Shown here in pieces: positions 55,267 through 64,000 of a stretch of 64,000 nucleotides of DNA. Below the pieces are notes generated by a model. It ran no database searches, was not told the DNA's origin, and worked only from the letters and a program-made list of their open reading frames with translations. Position 1 is the first letter of the stretch, and every line of letters starts with the position of its first letter. This DNA comes from CBDFHC01 sp965247585 (GTDB taxonomy: Bacteria > Chloroflexota > Dehalococcoidia > Lucifugimonadales > GCA-2712585), in contig CBDFHC010000003.1 of assembly GCA_965247585.1 (NCBI GenBank), positions 434,001 through 498,000 of the forward strand. Reading direction: 5' to 3'. The position numbers and the translations under genes were made by a program.

Positions 55267-56160
55267 TCAGGAGACGTGTTTTTTGACGAAGGCGCCGATG
55301 CTTTCGATGGCCTGAAGGGCCTCGGGGAGGAAGGGGGCGTGTTGGTGCCAGACGTGGGGCATCCCGTCCCAGAGCTCCAGTTCCACCTGAACGCCGGCTG
55401 CCTTGGCGCGGGCGACGAGCATGTTGGAATCGTCGACGAGGACTTCGATGGCGCCGACCTGGACGAGGAGGGGGGGAAGGCCGGTGAGGTCCGCATGAAT
55501 CGGCGAGGCCAAGGGGGCGGCGGGGTTTTTGCCCGCGAGGACGACTTTAGCCATACCGATGGTGCGGTCGCGGGAGACGGAGGGGTCAACCTCTGCGTTG
55601 GTTTCGTAGGTCTTACCGGTGGCTTCCAGGTCAACCCAGGGGGAGATGCAGACGCCGGCGGCGGGGAGGGGGTCGGCAAGGTAGCGAAGGGAGACGAGGG
55701 TGGAGACGGTGAGTCCACCGCCGGCGGAGTCGCCGGCGATGACGATATTGCCAGGTTCGTAGCCCTGGGAGAGGAGCCAACGGTAGGAGGCGACGGCGTC
55801 TTCCACCTGGGCTGGGAAGGGGTTCTCCGGGGCGAGGCGGTAGTCCACGCCGAGGACGCGAGCCTGGGCGGAACGGGAGAGGTAAGACATCATGCCGGCG
55901 TGGGTGCGGTTGGAGCCGATGACGTAGCCGCCGCCGTGGAAGTAGAGGACGACGCGGTCGCGGTTGGCGTTGGGCGCGGTGAACCACAGGGCGGGGACGC
56001 CGCCGGCGCCAACGGGCTCTTGCGCGGTGTCCTGGGCCAACGGGTAGTCCTGAACGATGCGCTCATAGGAGAGGCGGTCTTCGTCCAAGGAGTGCCGGAC
56101 CTCGGCGGCGCGGGCCCGTATTTTGTTGAGGACGGTTTCAAGCTCTTTGCTGAGGGGCAT
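55267..56160 (-). CDS. Alpha/beta hydrolase, hormone-sensitive-lipase (class IV) type esterase
   Basis: A 297-residue cytosolic esterase. The oxyanion motif is HGGGY (residues 75-79), the nucleophile is Ser 145 in GDSAGG, the acid is an Asp of VLVDDSNML near residue 237, and the His is in MPHVWHQHAPFLPEA near residue 266. These are the HSL-family signatures; members hydrolyse short-chain esters or lactones. No partner gene indicates the substrate. Confidence 0.9.
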   Translation of the reverse strand: MPLSKELETVLNKIRARAAEVRHSLDEDRLSYERIVQDYPLAQDTAQEPVGAGGVPALWFTAPNANRDRVVLYFHGGGYVIGSNRTHAGMMSYLSRSAQARVLGVDYRLAPENPFPAQVEDAVASYRWLLSQGYEPGNIVIAGDSAGGGLTVSTLVSLRYLADPLPAAGVCISPWVDLEATGKTYETNAEVDPSVSRDRTIGMAKVVLAGKNPAAPLASPIHADLTGLPPLLVQVGAIEVLVDDSNMLVARAKAAGVQVELELWDGMPHVWHQHAPFLPEALQAIESIGAFVKKHVS

Positions 56161-56239
56161 CTGGTTTCTCCTTGGTTGGATGGCGGTGGATGGTGGTGGG
56201 GATGATAGGTGAGGAGGGTAAGGGGTGCAAGGGTAGGGG

Positions 56240-57079
56240 TTAGGTGACGGCGTACTCCGTTTCCATGCGGTAGATATCGGCCAGGCCCAGCAGACCGGCG
56301 ACCTCTTCGCGGGTGGAGTAGAGAGCGGAGTCGGCGACGCCGGTGTTGTGTAGTTGGGACATGACCTGGGTGAGGGCTTTGTGGACGGCGAGCATGGAGC
56401 CGCGGTGGATCATGACTTTGAAGCCGAGCTGCTCCACGTGGTTGGTGGGGACGAGGTCACCGTTATAAATTCGTGCGATTTCCGGGAGCTCGTTAGCGTA
56501 GCGGGCGATGTCGTCCACGGTCTTGATGCCATCAACGAAGACCATTTCGGCGCCGGCGTTAATGTAGGCGCGGCAGCGGCGGGTGGTGTCTTCCCAACCG
56601 TTGATTTCGAGGGCGTCGCATCGGGCGATGATGAGGAAGTCAGGGTCGGTGCGGGCGTCCACGGCGGCGCGAATCTTGGCGACGTGCTCTTCCATGGGGA
56701 TAACGGCCTTGCCCTTAAAGAAGCCGCACTTTTTGGGGAAGGTCTGGTCTTCGATATGGATGCCAGCGACGCCGGTGCGTTCGTACTCCTGGACGGTGCG
56801 CCGGACGTTGATGGCGTTGCCGTAGCCGGTATCGGCGTCGGCGATGACGGGGATGTCGACGGAGGCGGCGACACGGCGGGCGTTTTCGAGCATCTCGGAA
56901 AGGGTGGTGAGGCCGACGTCCGGGTAGCCCATGGTCATGGCGGTGCCGAAGCCGCTCATGTAGACGATGGGGAAGCCGACGTGCTGGGCAACTTTGGCGC
57001 TGAAGGCGTCATAGATGAAGGGGGCGACGAGGAGTTTGTCCTGGCTGAGGAGTTCTCGGAGTTTGGTGGTCTGTTTCAT
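56240..57079 (-). CDS. Isocitrate lyase / PEP mutase family enzyme
   Basis: A 279-residue TIM-barrel lyase; ATG 57079 has AAGGAG upstream and gives MKQTTKLRELLSQDKLLVAP. The metal-binding DADTGYG is at about residues 84-90, the family GIHIEDQTFPKKCGFFKGK contains the KKCG-type catalytic Cys, and ARCDALEINGWEDTTRR follows. The group includes methylisocitrate lyase, oxaloacetate decarboxylase and carboxyvinyl-carboxyphosphonate mutase-like enzymes. With the MmgE/PrpD gene 10 kb away it might belong to a 2-methylcitrate-like route, but no methylcitrate synthase is seen. Confidence 0.88.
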   Translation of the reverse strand: MKQTTKLRELLSQDKLLVAPFIYDAFSAKVAQHVGFPIVYMSGFGTAMTMGYPDVGLTTLSEMLENARRVAASVDIPVIADADTGYGNAINVRRTVQEYERTGVAGIHIEDQTFPKKCGFFKGKAVIPMEEHVAKIRAAVDARTDPDFLIIARCDALEINGWEDTTRRCRAYINAGAEMVFVDGIKTVDDIARYANELPEIARIYNGDLVPTNHVEQLGFKVMIHRGSMLAVHKALTQVMSQLHNTGVADSALYSTREEVAGLLGLADIYRMETEYAVT

Positions 57080-57129
57080 GTCTGGTCTCCTTTGCGGTGG
57101 TGGGGCGGTGGGGTAGGTCTCGCTGCTAG

Positions 57130-57600
57130 AGTGGGTATTGTAAATGAAAACGGTGGGGTGGGGTGGGGAGAGGGGCGGTGGGGCGTGGGGAGGGGAGGAG
57201 GGGTGGTGGGGTTGGGGGGAGGGGCGGCGGTTGGCGGGCCAGCGGCCCGCCAACGCGGGGTGGGGGAGGCGGGGTTGGGAGGTGGGGGGGTGGGGCGTCG
57301 CCGCCCCAACAAGGTTTGAAAACGGTGACAGGGTGCCGAAGGGGTTGATACTGGCGTCACGACAGGATGAAAACAGCGGCGAGTTCGCACCCCCTCATAA
57401 TTTCCCCTGGATGGGGGGCGCTAAGGTTGGATGTGCTCTCCCCCCGTACCCAGATTCTTCGATCCTCACGAGCGTATTCAGAATGACATGGTGGGGGCGG
57501 AACGCGGTATGGGCTCGTCCTTCGAGAGCCTCAGGATGAGCGGGAAAGGGAGGATTGGAGCGTCGGGAGAGGGGGGAAAACGAGTGCTGAGGGCTGCCGG
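57130..57600 (+). repeat. G-run tract and a partial 306-bp-type unit
   Basis: 57150-57300 is an extreme G-rich tract with GGGGTGG-type runs and no gene. 57425-57545 carries a B/C fragment (CTCTCCCCCCGTACCCAGAT, then GCGGTATGGGCTCGTCC). Nothing else is supported up to 57682. Confidence 0.75.
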
Positions 57601-57682
57601 GTCTGGTACGTCCTTGTCACCGGGGTAACGCTGCATTAGGCTAGCTCAATCATGGGGGTCCACACGGAAAGGGGGAGGAGTC

Positions 57683-57868
57683 ATGGAGCAACAGGGTTCG
57701 GGGCTGCCGAAAGAAGTGATGGATGCGCTGGCGTGGCGCGCCGGGTTGAAGCTCACCGAAGCGGAGATGGATTTGGTAAGGCTCAGCTATAGGCCGGTGG
57801 AGCTGTTCCGGATGCGCGAGAGAGACCTGGGGGCTATCCCACCGGCGGATATTTTCCAGCCGGAGTAG
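57683..57868 (+). CDS. Small GatC/AtzG-like partner of the amidase
   Basis: A 61-residue protein with GGGGGAGGAG directly upstream. The sequence LKLTEAEMDLVRLSYRPVEL, followed by an ending LGAIPPADIFQP, has the layout of GatC and AtzG: one helix pair, then an extended tail ending in a 'P..VF/IF.P' motif. It lies 37 bp before the amidase gene. By analogy with AtzG-AtzE it may stabilise that amidase. The assignment is by pattern and context only. Confidence 0.55.
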   Translation: MEQQGSGLPKEVMDALAWRAGLKLTEAEMDLVRLSYRPVELFRMRERDLGAIPPADIFQPE

Positions 57869-57905
57869 TTGGGAGCCGGGACCGCTCAACACCTGAGGAG
57901 GGGCC

Positions 57906-59297
57906 ATGGTAAGCACACCGCTGCACTACCTGACAATTGGCGAGGCGTCACGCCTTATTCGCGACCGGGAGCTTTCGCCGGTGGAGCTGACGCGGGCGTT
58001 CCTGGAGCGCATTGAGGCATTGGACTCGCAGCTCCACGCTTACATCACCGTTACCGGGGAGCACGCGTTGAGGCAGGCCAGGACCGCGGAGGCCGCGATC
58101 CTGCAAGGCGATTACCGGGGTCCGATGCACGGTATTCCCATCGCGCTGAAGGACCTGTACGGCACCCGGGGCATCAGGACGACGGCGCACTCGCACATAC
58201 TGAAGGACTGGGTGCCCGACGAGGACGCGACGACGGTGTCTAGGCTGTACGAAGCCGGGGCGGTGATGCTGGGGAAACTTTCGATGTATGAGTTCGCGTG
58301 GGGGGACCCGCACCCGAACGCGCCATTCCCGGCGGCGCGGAACCCATACAATCTGGAGCACTTGCCCGGCGGTTCCAGCAGCGGCTCCGGAACGGCGACG
58401 GCGGCGGGGTTGTGCATGGGGTCGCTGGGGAGCGACACGGGCGGCTCCATTCGATACCCGGCATCGCTGTGCGGGCTGGTGGGGATGAAGGCAACCTACG
58501 GTCGGGTCAGCAGCTACGGGGTGGTGCCCCTTTCGTGGTCGCTGGACCACTGCGGGCCGATGACGTGGACCGTGGAGGATAACGCTTATATGCTTCAGGC
58601 CATCGCAGGGTATGACCCCAACGACCCGACGACCAGCGCGGCGCCGGTGCCGGACTTCGCCAGCGCACTTCGAAACGACGTAAAGGGGCTGGTGTTGGGG
58701 ATACCACGCGAGTACTTCTTCGACGCGGACTACCTGCACCCGGAGCAGCTTGCCGCGGTGGAGGAGGCGATTAAGGTGCTGGAGGGTTTGGGCGCGAAGA
58801 CGAAGGTGATAGAGCTGCCGGACATGGAACCGCTGAACGCCGCATTTAGCTGCGTGATTATGGCGGAGGCGTACGCGTACCACGAGAATAACATCCGCAC
58901 TCGGGGGGACGAGTACGGTTACATCGCGCCGAGGATACGTACGGGCGCTTTCTACTCGGCGGCGGACTACATCCAGTCGCAGCGGATTCGCAGGCTGACG
59001 CAGCGGGAGTATGCCAAGGTGATGACGGAGGTGGACGCGATTGTGACACCCACCTGGCAAGGGCCGGCGACGCGCTTCGACGAGATAGTTCCCGGGGCGC
59101 CGCTGACCAAGGGCTTCACCTGGATCTTCAACTTCAACGGGATGCCGGCGTTGACAGTATGCTGCGGCTTCTCGTCGAGCGGGCTGCCCCTGGGGCTGCA
59201 GATAGCGGGACGCCTGTTTGACGAGTCGACGATCTTGCGGGCGGCCCACGCGTATGAGCGAAGCACGCCCTGGCATGAGCGTCGGCCGGCGGTGTAG
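57906..59297 (+). CDS. Amidase signature family hydrolase
   Basis: A 463-residue enzyme with the Ser-cisSer-Lys triad: Lys 82 in PIALKDLYGTRG, the cis-Ser in the LPGGSSSGSG stretch (157-159), and the nucleophile Ser 181 in GSDTGGSIRYPASLCGLVG. Similarity is to GatA, AtzE and allophanate-hydrolase-like amidases. It is not GatA itself, since no gatB/gatC-like pair is present apart from the small partner just upstream. The substrate is probably a carboxamide or biuret-like compound. Codons are G-ending. Confidence 0.92.
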   Translation: MVSTPLHYLTIGEASRLIRDRELSPVELTRAFLERIEALDSQLHAYITVTGEHALRQARTAEAAILQGDYRGPMHGIPIALKDLYGTRGIRTTAHSHILKDWVPDEDATTVSRLYEAGAVMLGKLSMYEFAWGDPHPNAPFPAARNPYNLEHLPGGSSSGSGTATAAGLCMGSLGSDTGGSIRYPASLCGLVGMKATYGRVSSYGVVPLSWSLDHCGPMTWTVEDNAYMLQAIAGYDPNDPTTSAAPVPDFASALRNDVKGLVLGIPREYFFDADYLHPEQLAAVEEAIKVLEGLGAKTKVIELPDMEPLNAAFSCVIMAEAYAYHENNIRTRGDEYGYIAPRIRTGAFYSAADYIQSQRIRRLTQREYAKVMTEVDAIVTPTWQGPATRFDEIVPGAPLTKGFTWIFNFNGMPALTVCCGFSSSGLPLGLQIAGRLFDESTILRAAHAYERSTPWHERRPAV

Positions 59298-59439
59298 GCG
59301 TCAGGCGGGGTTGAAGGGCGGGCAATGATGGAGATGAGATGGTTGCCGCCGAGGATTGAGAATGGGAAGTTGGGGGGACCCCGTCTGGACTCCCCCTTGG
59401 TGGGTGTATTTCAAGGGACGGCGATTGAAGTGAGCGCCA

Positions 59440-59780
59440 GGGTTGGATGTGCTCTCCCCCCGCACCCAGATTCTTCGATCCTCACGGGCGGACTCAGAAT
59501 GACATGGTGGGGGCCGTAATGCGGTATGGGATCGTCCTTCAAGAGCCTCAGGATGAGCGGGTTGGAGGCGTAGGAGGCTTATTTTCATAGGAATGACATG
59601 ATTCATCCGGATGCTGAGCGTGCGACAAAGTGACGCTGAAAGGGCGGCAGGATGCGGCCGAAAAAGCGAATTAACTTAAAATCTCACAGGCTCTCAGACT
59701 CCCGGCAGCCACCACCGAGGATCACTGCACTCTCCTGAGCGGTTGGTGTTGATTGTGTGCTGGGAGAGCCTTTATAAAAG
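59440..59780 (+). repeat. Partial 306-bp-type unit, then the 3' half of an A copy
   Basis: B/C sequence at 59445-59610 (CTCTCCCCCCGCACCCAGAT, GCGGTATGGGATCGTCC, TTATTTTCATAGGAATGACA) and an A half copy at 59685-59770 (CTCTCAGACTCCCGGCAGCC). No gene is present from 59298 to 59850. Confidence 0.8.
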
Positions 59781-59852
59781 GAGGCGAGCAGCTATTTTCG
59801 AGGGAATAGATGGGGTTGAAATAGGCCGGTTCGACGAGGGCCGGAGCTTTGG

Positions 59853-59881
59853 TTGACCGGTGTTGGGTTGAAGGATAGAAT
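59853..59881 (+). promoter_or_regulatory. Promoter upstream of the cobalamin riboswitch
   Basis: TTGACC (59853-59858), 17-base spacer, TAGAAT (59876-59881). The downstream CCTTAACAATTG (59892-59903) also occurs in the 16S leader at 34784, an unexplained similarity. Confidence 0.6.
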
Positions 59882-59884
59882 TGG

Positions 59885-60075
59885 GCGGAACCTTAACAAT
59901 TGAATAGGCATTTCTCGGGCGCCGATTGTGGCTTAAATGGGAAGACGGTAGGACGCCGTCGCGGTAGCGCCACTGTAAGCGGGTAGCCCACCGGCATAAA
60001 GGGCCACTGTCCGTCAAAACGGATGGGAAGGCGCCGGTGAGGTGAGGACCCGCGAGCCAGGAGACCTACCCGGGA
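59885..60075 (+). ncRNA. Cobalamin (B12) riboswitch
   Basis: Hallmarks of the cobalamin aptamer appear in order: AAATGGGAAGACGGTAGGAC, GCGCCACTGTAAGCGGG (B12-box-like GCCACTG), GGCCACTGTCCG, GATGGGAAGGCGCCGGTGAG and CGCGAGCCAGGAGACCTACC. It is preceded by a good promoter and followed at 60168 by an intrinsic terminator, consistent with transcriptional control of the btuF-btuC genes downstream. Confidence 0.9.
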
Positions 60076-60167
60076 TTTGGGGCTTGACCCTGCGCAGAAC
60101 AGTGGGGCTCCTGGACGATTTGGAGCAATGCTCTATTTCGCCCGAGCGTTAGCGAACCAGAAGTATC

Positions 60168-60200
60168 GCCTCCGGCAGGAATCAGGCCGGGGGCTTTTTT
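60168..60200 (+). terminator. Intrinsic terminator of the riboswitch expression platform
   Basis: GCCTCCGGC (60168-60176) pairs with GCCGGGGGC (60186-60194) around AGGAATCAG, followed by TTTTTT and GTTTT. Bound cobalamin would favour this hairpin and reduce transporter expression. Confidence 0.8.
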
Positions 60201-60214
60201 GTTTTGGGAGAGAC

Positions 60215-60700
60215 AGCCATGGCGATGGGTATCGCCACCACAGAGGGTTGCGAATCACAGGTTGGTGGTGCCCACCCACGACCGATTCACTCCGTTCTTC
60301 GGGACCTCAGGCCTGCGGCCCTCGGCCGCAAGGAGTGTTTTTCTGAGGGACACCGTCATCCGCCACAGGCGGACCGGCAGAGAGCTAGTGAGTAAATTGA
60401 GTTGGAACAGCGATAGTGGGCACAGGGGTTGGATGTGCTCTCCCCCCGCACCCAGATTCTTCGATCCTCACGGGCGGACTCAGAATGACATTGTGGGGGG
60501 AGGAATGCGGTATGGGCTCGTCCTTCGAGAGCCTCAGGATGAGCGGGTTGGAGGCGTAGGAGGCCTATTTCCATGGGACTGACATGGCTTTTGCGGTCGC
60601 TTCACGTGCGAGATGCAGGGCCGAAAATGTGGGAGATGACAAAAACTCACAGCCTCTCAGGATGAGGGGGTTGGAATGGCAGGCTGGGACTTATTTGCGA
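60215..60700 (+). repeat. Variant A copy and B/C fragments between riboswitch and btuF
   Basis: The variant A at 60240-60345 shares the CGATTCACTCCGTTCTTCGG and GGCCGCAAGGAGT insert with 33995-34105. B/C sequence follows at 60430-60600, with a short B piece at 60655-60690. About 560 bp of repeats thus separate the terminator from btuF. Confidence 0.8.
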
Positions 60701-60758
60701 GGTAAATGCAAGAAATAGAAACGGTCAAGGGGATCAGAAGAAAGGCAAGGGAAGGGAA

Positions 60759-61871
60759 ATGAACTGGAAGCTGAGGATTATCACGATTGGGGTAGTGTTG
60801 CTGGCGTTGGTGGGGCTGGCGTGCGAGGCCGGCGAAACCCCAACGCCCACATCGGCGGCGACCGCGACGCCGACGTCGGCGGCTGAGGCGCCCGCGGCGA
60901 CGCCCACCACGGCGGCGGAGGAACCGACGCCCGCCGCGACGGTTGAGTATGCTGGATCAGTGCCATCTTACGGGCCGACGCCCACGTCGATTCCGGCGCC
61001 GGAACCGACGGCAACGCCGACGGCAGCACCGACGGCAACCCCGGCCCCCACTCCAACGCCAACGCCCGCGCCGTTCCCCCTGGTGATCACGGATTCGGAC
61101 GGTAACGATGTGGTGTTCGAGAGGCCGCCGGAGCGGATAGTGTCCATAGACAGCGATTCGGTGGAGATACTGTTCGCCATGGGAGAGGGGCACCGGCTGG
61201 TGGCGACGCATGACTTCGTTTCGTACCCGCCGGAGACGGACACGATGGAGCGGGTGGGAAGCGCCTTCGCGCTGAACCTGGAGAAGATAGTGGAGCTGGA
61301 GCCGGACCTGGTGTACATGTTCTTCGACCGGTTTAAGCCAGAATTGGAAGCGTTGGGCTTGAAGGTGCTTTACATAAAGTCACTGAACGGCGATATCCCG
61401 GAGGTGATGGAGCATTTCCGGCTGTGGGGCCGGTTGACCGGGAACCAGGAGGCGGCAGAGGAGCAGATTGCTTCGTTTGAGGGCAGGCTGGCGCCGTTGG
61501 AGAAAAAGCTGGAGTCGGTGGAGCAGGGGCCTCGGGTGTATCACCACACTTTCGAGTTTTGGGCGCCGGGCGCGGACACGCTGATAGGGCGAATTTACGA
61601 GATCCTGAAGGCGGAGCTGATTACGGCTGACCTCTCGGGATACCAGCAGATAAGCCCGGAGGTGGTGGTGGCGAGGGACCCGGAGGTGATTGTGGCAGGA
61701 CAGTTTTCGATACAGGAGGTGATGGATAACGCGGCGTTGCAGCAGACCACGGCGGTGAAGGAGGGCAGGGTGGTGCTACCGGTGCGTGGGAGTTTGAGCG
61801 TAGGGGGACCTAGGCTAATTGACGCGATTGAGGAGCTGGCGGAGTTCTTGTACCCGGAGCTGTTTGAGTAG
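60759..61871 (+). CDS. btuF: Cobalamin ABC transporter substrate-binding lipoprotein
   Basis: A 370-residue class III solute-binding lipoprotein: lipobox LVGLAC (Cys 22), a long Ala/Thr/Pro linker to residue 108, then the BtuF/FhuD-type domain (LVITDSDGNDVVFERPPERI, LFAMGEGHRLVATHDFVSYP, LNLEKIVELEPDLVYMFFDR) with two lobes joined by a long helix. The B12 riboswitch upstream and the BtuC-like permease downstream point to cobalamin or a corrinoid as ligand; related binding proteins carry iron-siderophores. GAAGGGAA precedes the ATG. Confidence 0.85.
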   Translation: MNWKLRIITIGVVLLALVGLACEAGETPTPTSAATATPTSAAEAPAATPTTAAEEPTPAATVEYAGSVPSYGPTPTSIPAPEPTATPTAAPTATPAPTPTPTPAPFPLVITDSDGNDVVFERPPERIVSIDSDSVEILFAMGEGHRLVATHDFVSYPPETDTMERVGSAFALNLEKIVELEPDLVYMFFDRFKPELEALGLKVLYIKSLNGDIPEVMEHFRLWGRLTGNQEAAEEQIASFEGRLAPLEKKLESVEQGPRVYHHTFEFWAPGADTLIGRIYEILKAELITADLSGYQQISPEVVVARDPEVIVAGQFSIQEVMDNAALQQTTAVKEGRVVLPVRGSLSVGGPRLIDAIEELAEFLYPELFE

Positions 61872-61924
61872 GGGGGAGGGGTCTGGGGAATTCCCCCGGG
61901 GCTCCTTTGATTCTTATTGGTAGC

Positions 61925-62930
61925 AGTCATGCGAGGAGATGGGTTTGGTCAGCGCAAAGGGTTGCGAATCGAAGGTTGGTGGTTCCCGCCATCCCGCCCA
62001 GTAAGGTCTTAGTTTCTGAGGGACACCCTCAGACTCGCGGCAGCGAACCCAGGCTCCCCGCACTCTCCTGTGAGGTTGGTCTAGATTGTGCGCTGGAGGC
62101 ATCCTTCAAGGAACGATGTTTCTATTTGGGAGGCAATCAGTCATGGCGATGGGCTTGGCAGTCGAACGGAAAGCGAATCGAAGGTTGGTGGTTGCCACCA
62201 TCCCGCCCAGTAAGGTCTTAGTTTCTGAGGGACACCCTCAGGCTCCCGGCAGGGAACCCAGGTTCACGGCACTCTCCTGTGAGGTTGGTCTAGATTGTGC
62301 GCTGGAGGGATCCTTCAAGGAACGATGGTTCTGTTTGGGAGGCTAGCAGTCATGCGAGGAGATGGGTTTGGCAGTGGAACGGGAAGCGAATCGAAGGATG
62401 GTGGTTCCAACCATCCCGCGCAGTAAGGTCTTAGTTTTTGAGGGACACCCTCAGACTCCCGGCAGGGAACCCAGGTTCCCTGCACTCTCCTGTGAGGTTG
62501 GTCTAGATTGTGCGCTGGAGGCATCCTTCAAGGAACGATGTTTCTATTTGGGAGTCAATCAGTCATGGCGATGGGTTTGGCAGTGGAACGGGAAGCGAAT
62601 CAAAGGTTGGTGGTTGCCACCATCCCGCCCAGTAAGGTTTTAGTTTATGAGGGACACCCTCAGACTCCCGGCAGGGAACCCAGGTTCCCTGCACTCTCCT
62701 GTGAGGTTGGTCTAGATTGTGCGCTGGAGGCATCCTTCAAGGAACGATGTTTCTGTTTGGGAGGCAATCAGTCATGGCGATGGGTTTGGCCGGTGCAAAG
62801 GGTTGCGAATCAAGGGTTGGTGGTGCCCACCCACGACCGCCCAGTGCGGTTTTAATTTACGAGGGACACCCTCAGACTCCCGGCAGGGGGAGAAAACCCC
62901 CTCTGCACTCTCCCTCTTCAGGGGACCAGG
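61925..62930 (+). repeat. Tandem array of about 210-bp family A units between btuF and btuC
   Basis: Five units. The landmark CTAGATTGTGCGCTGGA recurs with its C at 62081, 62290, 62503 and 62712 (periods 209, 213, 209). Each has GGGAGGCAATCAGTCATGGC, the GGTTGGTGGT core, TGAGGGACACCCTCA and GGGAACCCAGGTTCCC. The last unit lacks the third hairpin. The array lies inside the presumed btuFC transcript. Confidence 0.92.
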
Positions 62931-62966
62931 GACGGATATGGTGAGCACTACAAAGGACGTTAGGGC

Positions 62967-64000
62967 GTGAGGTTGCCGTTTATAGGGAGGGCCCCGGCGA
63001 AGGCGGTGACGCCGGCGGGGTTGGAGGTGCGCCTGCTTTCGTTTTCGTACCCGTGGGGGCGGCTGGCGCTGGGGTTGGGGGTGGTGGCGCTGGTGGCGGT
63101 GATGGCGGGAGGGGTAGGTTCGGTGTATATCTCGCCGGACGGGTTCGTGAAGATAGTGGCGGACCGGATTCCATTCGTCGACGTGGCGAATACGTGGCCG
63201 GCGAGCTGGGAGACGATAATCTGGGAGCTACGGTTACCGAGGATTGTGCTGGCGGGGTTGGTGGGGGCGGGGTTGGCGGTGTCCGGGGCGACGTACCAAG
63301 GGCTGTTTCGCAACCCGCTAGCGGACCCGTATCTGATAGGAGTGGCCTCCGGGGCGGGACTGGGGGCCAGCGTGGTGTTTCTAACCAGGGTGCCGTTCTA
63401 CTTCGGGGGGTTCAGCGTGCTGCCGCTGGCGGCGTTCGTGGGCGGAGTTGGCGCGGTGACGGTGGCGTATATCATAGCCCGCCAATCGGAGGGGGTGCCG
63501 CTGACGACGCTGATCCTGGCGGGAGTGGCGATAGCTTCGATGACGGGAGCGGTGACGAGCCTGCTGATGATTCGGGCCGACCCGGACGTGAGGCCGTTGC
63601 TGGGATGGCTGTTGGGCGGGTTCATAGGCGCGGACTGGCGGGACGTGAGGATTGTGCTGCCTTACATGATTCCGGGTATGGTGATCATGTTGGCGTATGG
63701 ACGGATCCTGAACTTGTTCCAGCTAAAGGAGGAGGAAGCGAAGCAGCTTGGGGTGAATGTGGAGCGGACGAAGGTGCTGCTGGTGGTGCTGGCGTCGCTG
63801 ACCACGGCGGCGGCGGTGTCGGTGAGCGGGATGATAGGGTTCGTGGGGCTGATAGCGCCGCACGCGGTGCGGTTGATCTGGGGGTATGACCACCGGACGC
63901 TGCTGCCGATGGCGATGTTTGTGGGGGCCGGTTTCCTGATTCTGGCGGATGTGGCGGCGAGGACGGTGGCGAGCCCCTCGGAGCTGCCGGTGGGTGTGGT
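62967..64000 (+). CDS. btuC: BtuC/FecCD-type ABC permease, partial
   Basis: Starts at GTG 62967 (RLPFIGRAPAKAVTPAGLEV; an in-frame TAG at 62961 blocks extension) and runs off the right edge with 344 codons visible. Family blocks: LRLPRIVLAGLVGAGLAVSG, YQGLFRNPLADPYLIGVASG, AGVAIASMTGAVTSLLMI, LGWLLGGFIGADW and SVSGMIGFVGLIAPHAVRLI, together about eight to nine helices. It is the translocation subunit for the upstream BtuF and needs a BtuD ATPase, presumably just beyond the window. About 1.1 kb of A repeats separates it from btuF. Confidence 0.9.
   Translation, partial: MRLPFIGRAPAKAVTPAGLEVRLLSFSYPWGRLALGLGVVALVAVMAGGVGSVYISPDGFVKIVADRIPFVDVANTWPASWETIIWELRLPRIVLAGLVGAGLAVSGATYQGLFRNPLADPYLIGVASGAGLGASVVFLTRVPFYFGGFSVLPLAAFVGGVGAVTVAYIIARQSEGVPLTTLILAGVAIASMTGAVTSLLMIRADPDVRPLLGWLLGGFIGADWRDVRIVLPYMIPGMVIMLAYGRILNLFQLKEEEAKQLGVNVERTKVLLVVLASLTTAAAVSVSGMIGFVGLIAPHAVRLIWGYDHRTLLPMAMFVGAGFLILADVAARTVASPSELPVGV

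Overview
The window reads as one chromosome segment of an uncultured, GC-rich bacterium. I place it in the Chloroflexota, probably near the Dehalococcoidia/SAR202 lineages. The basis is the 16S gene (34822-36342), a 950-residue UPF0182 membrane protein, Thr/Pro-linker lipoproteins and a TreT-type trehalose gene. This placement is inference, since no search could be run.

Layout. 0-5.6 kb: housekeeping genes (coaD, rsmD, greA, lysS, serS). 5.7-12.2 kb: a mixed zone with tRNA-Ala, two decayed tRNA-like relics, an array of 11-bp-phased repeats, a GMC oxidoreductase, two interrupted genes and an MFS exporter. 12.5-34 kb: a CDF metal transporter, a damaged IS630-type element beside comM and yhhQ debris, yhhQ, UPF0182, proS, an ECF sigma/anti-sigma pair, a SirB1-like protein, and two trehalose-type glycosyltransferases. 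34.7-36.6 kb: a 16S rRNA gene alone in its transcription unit, with a perfect consensus promoter, a processing stem and a terminator. 36.6-39.6 kb: a tandem array of about 306-bp units. 39.9-47.3 kb: an ABC exporter, a DUF3179 lipoprotein that looks like a selenoprotein, an Asp/Glu-racemase-fold enzyme, an MmgE/PrpD protein and a GlcG-like protein. 47.4-53.2 kb: an accessory island with an AAA ATPase cut by an IS3-type element, followed by a four-gene RiPP cluster (precursor, radical SAM/SPASM maturase, 2OG-Fe(II) oxygenase, HExxH hydroxylase). 53.5-59.3 kb: catabolic enzymes and an amidase with a GatC-like partner. 59.85-64 kb: a cobalamin riboswitch ahead of btuF and btuC.

Two genome-scale patterns stand out. 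First, third-position composition changes sides: the + strand is C-rich up to about 6 kb, mixed to 12 kb, and strongly G-rich from 12.5 kb onward whichever strand a gene is on. Second, two interspersed repeat families occur only beyond 12.3 kb and, in every copy I found, in one orientation. Family A is a string of three hairpins with about 30 copies; family B/C is the 306-bp unit and its fragments. Both patterns point to a replication-strand boundary near 6-12.5 kb.

The most interesting items are the RiPP cluster, whose 59-residue precursor ends in Tyr-Asp-Arg, His-Asn-Arg and His-Asn-Arg triplets, and the in-frame UGA at the first Cys of the CxxC motif in the DUF3179 protein, followed by a bacterial SECIS-like hairpin.
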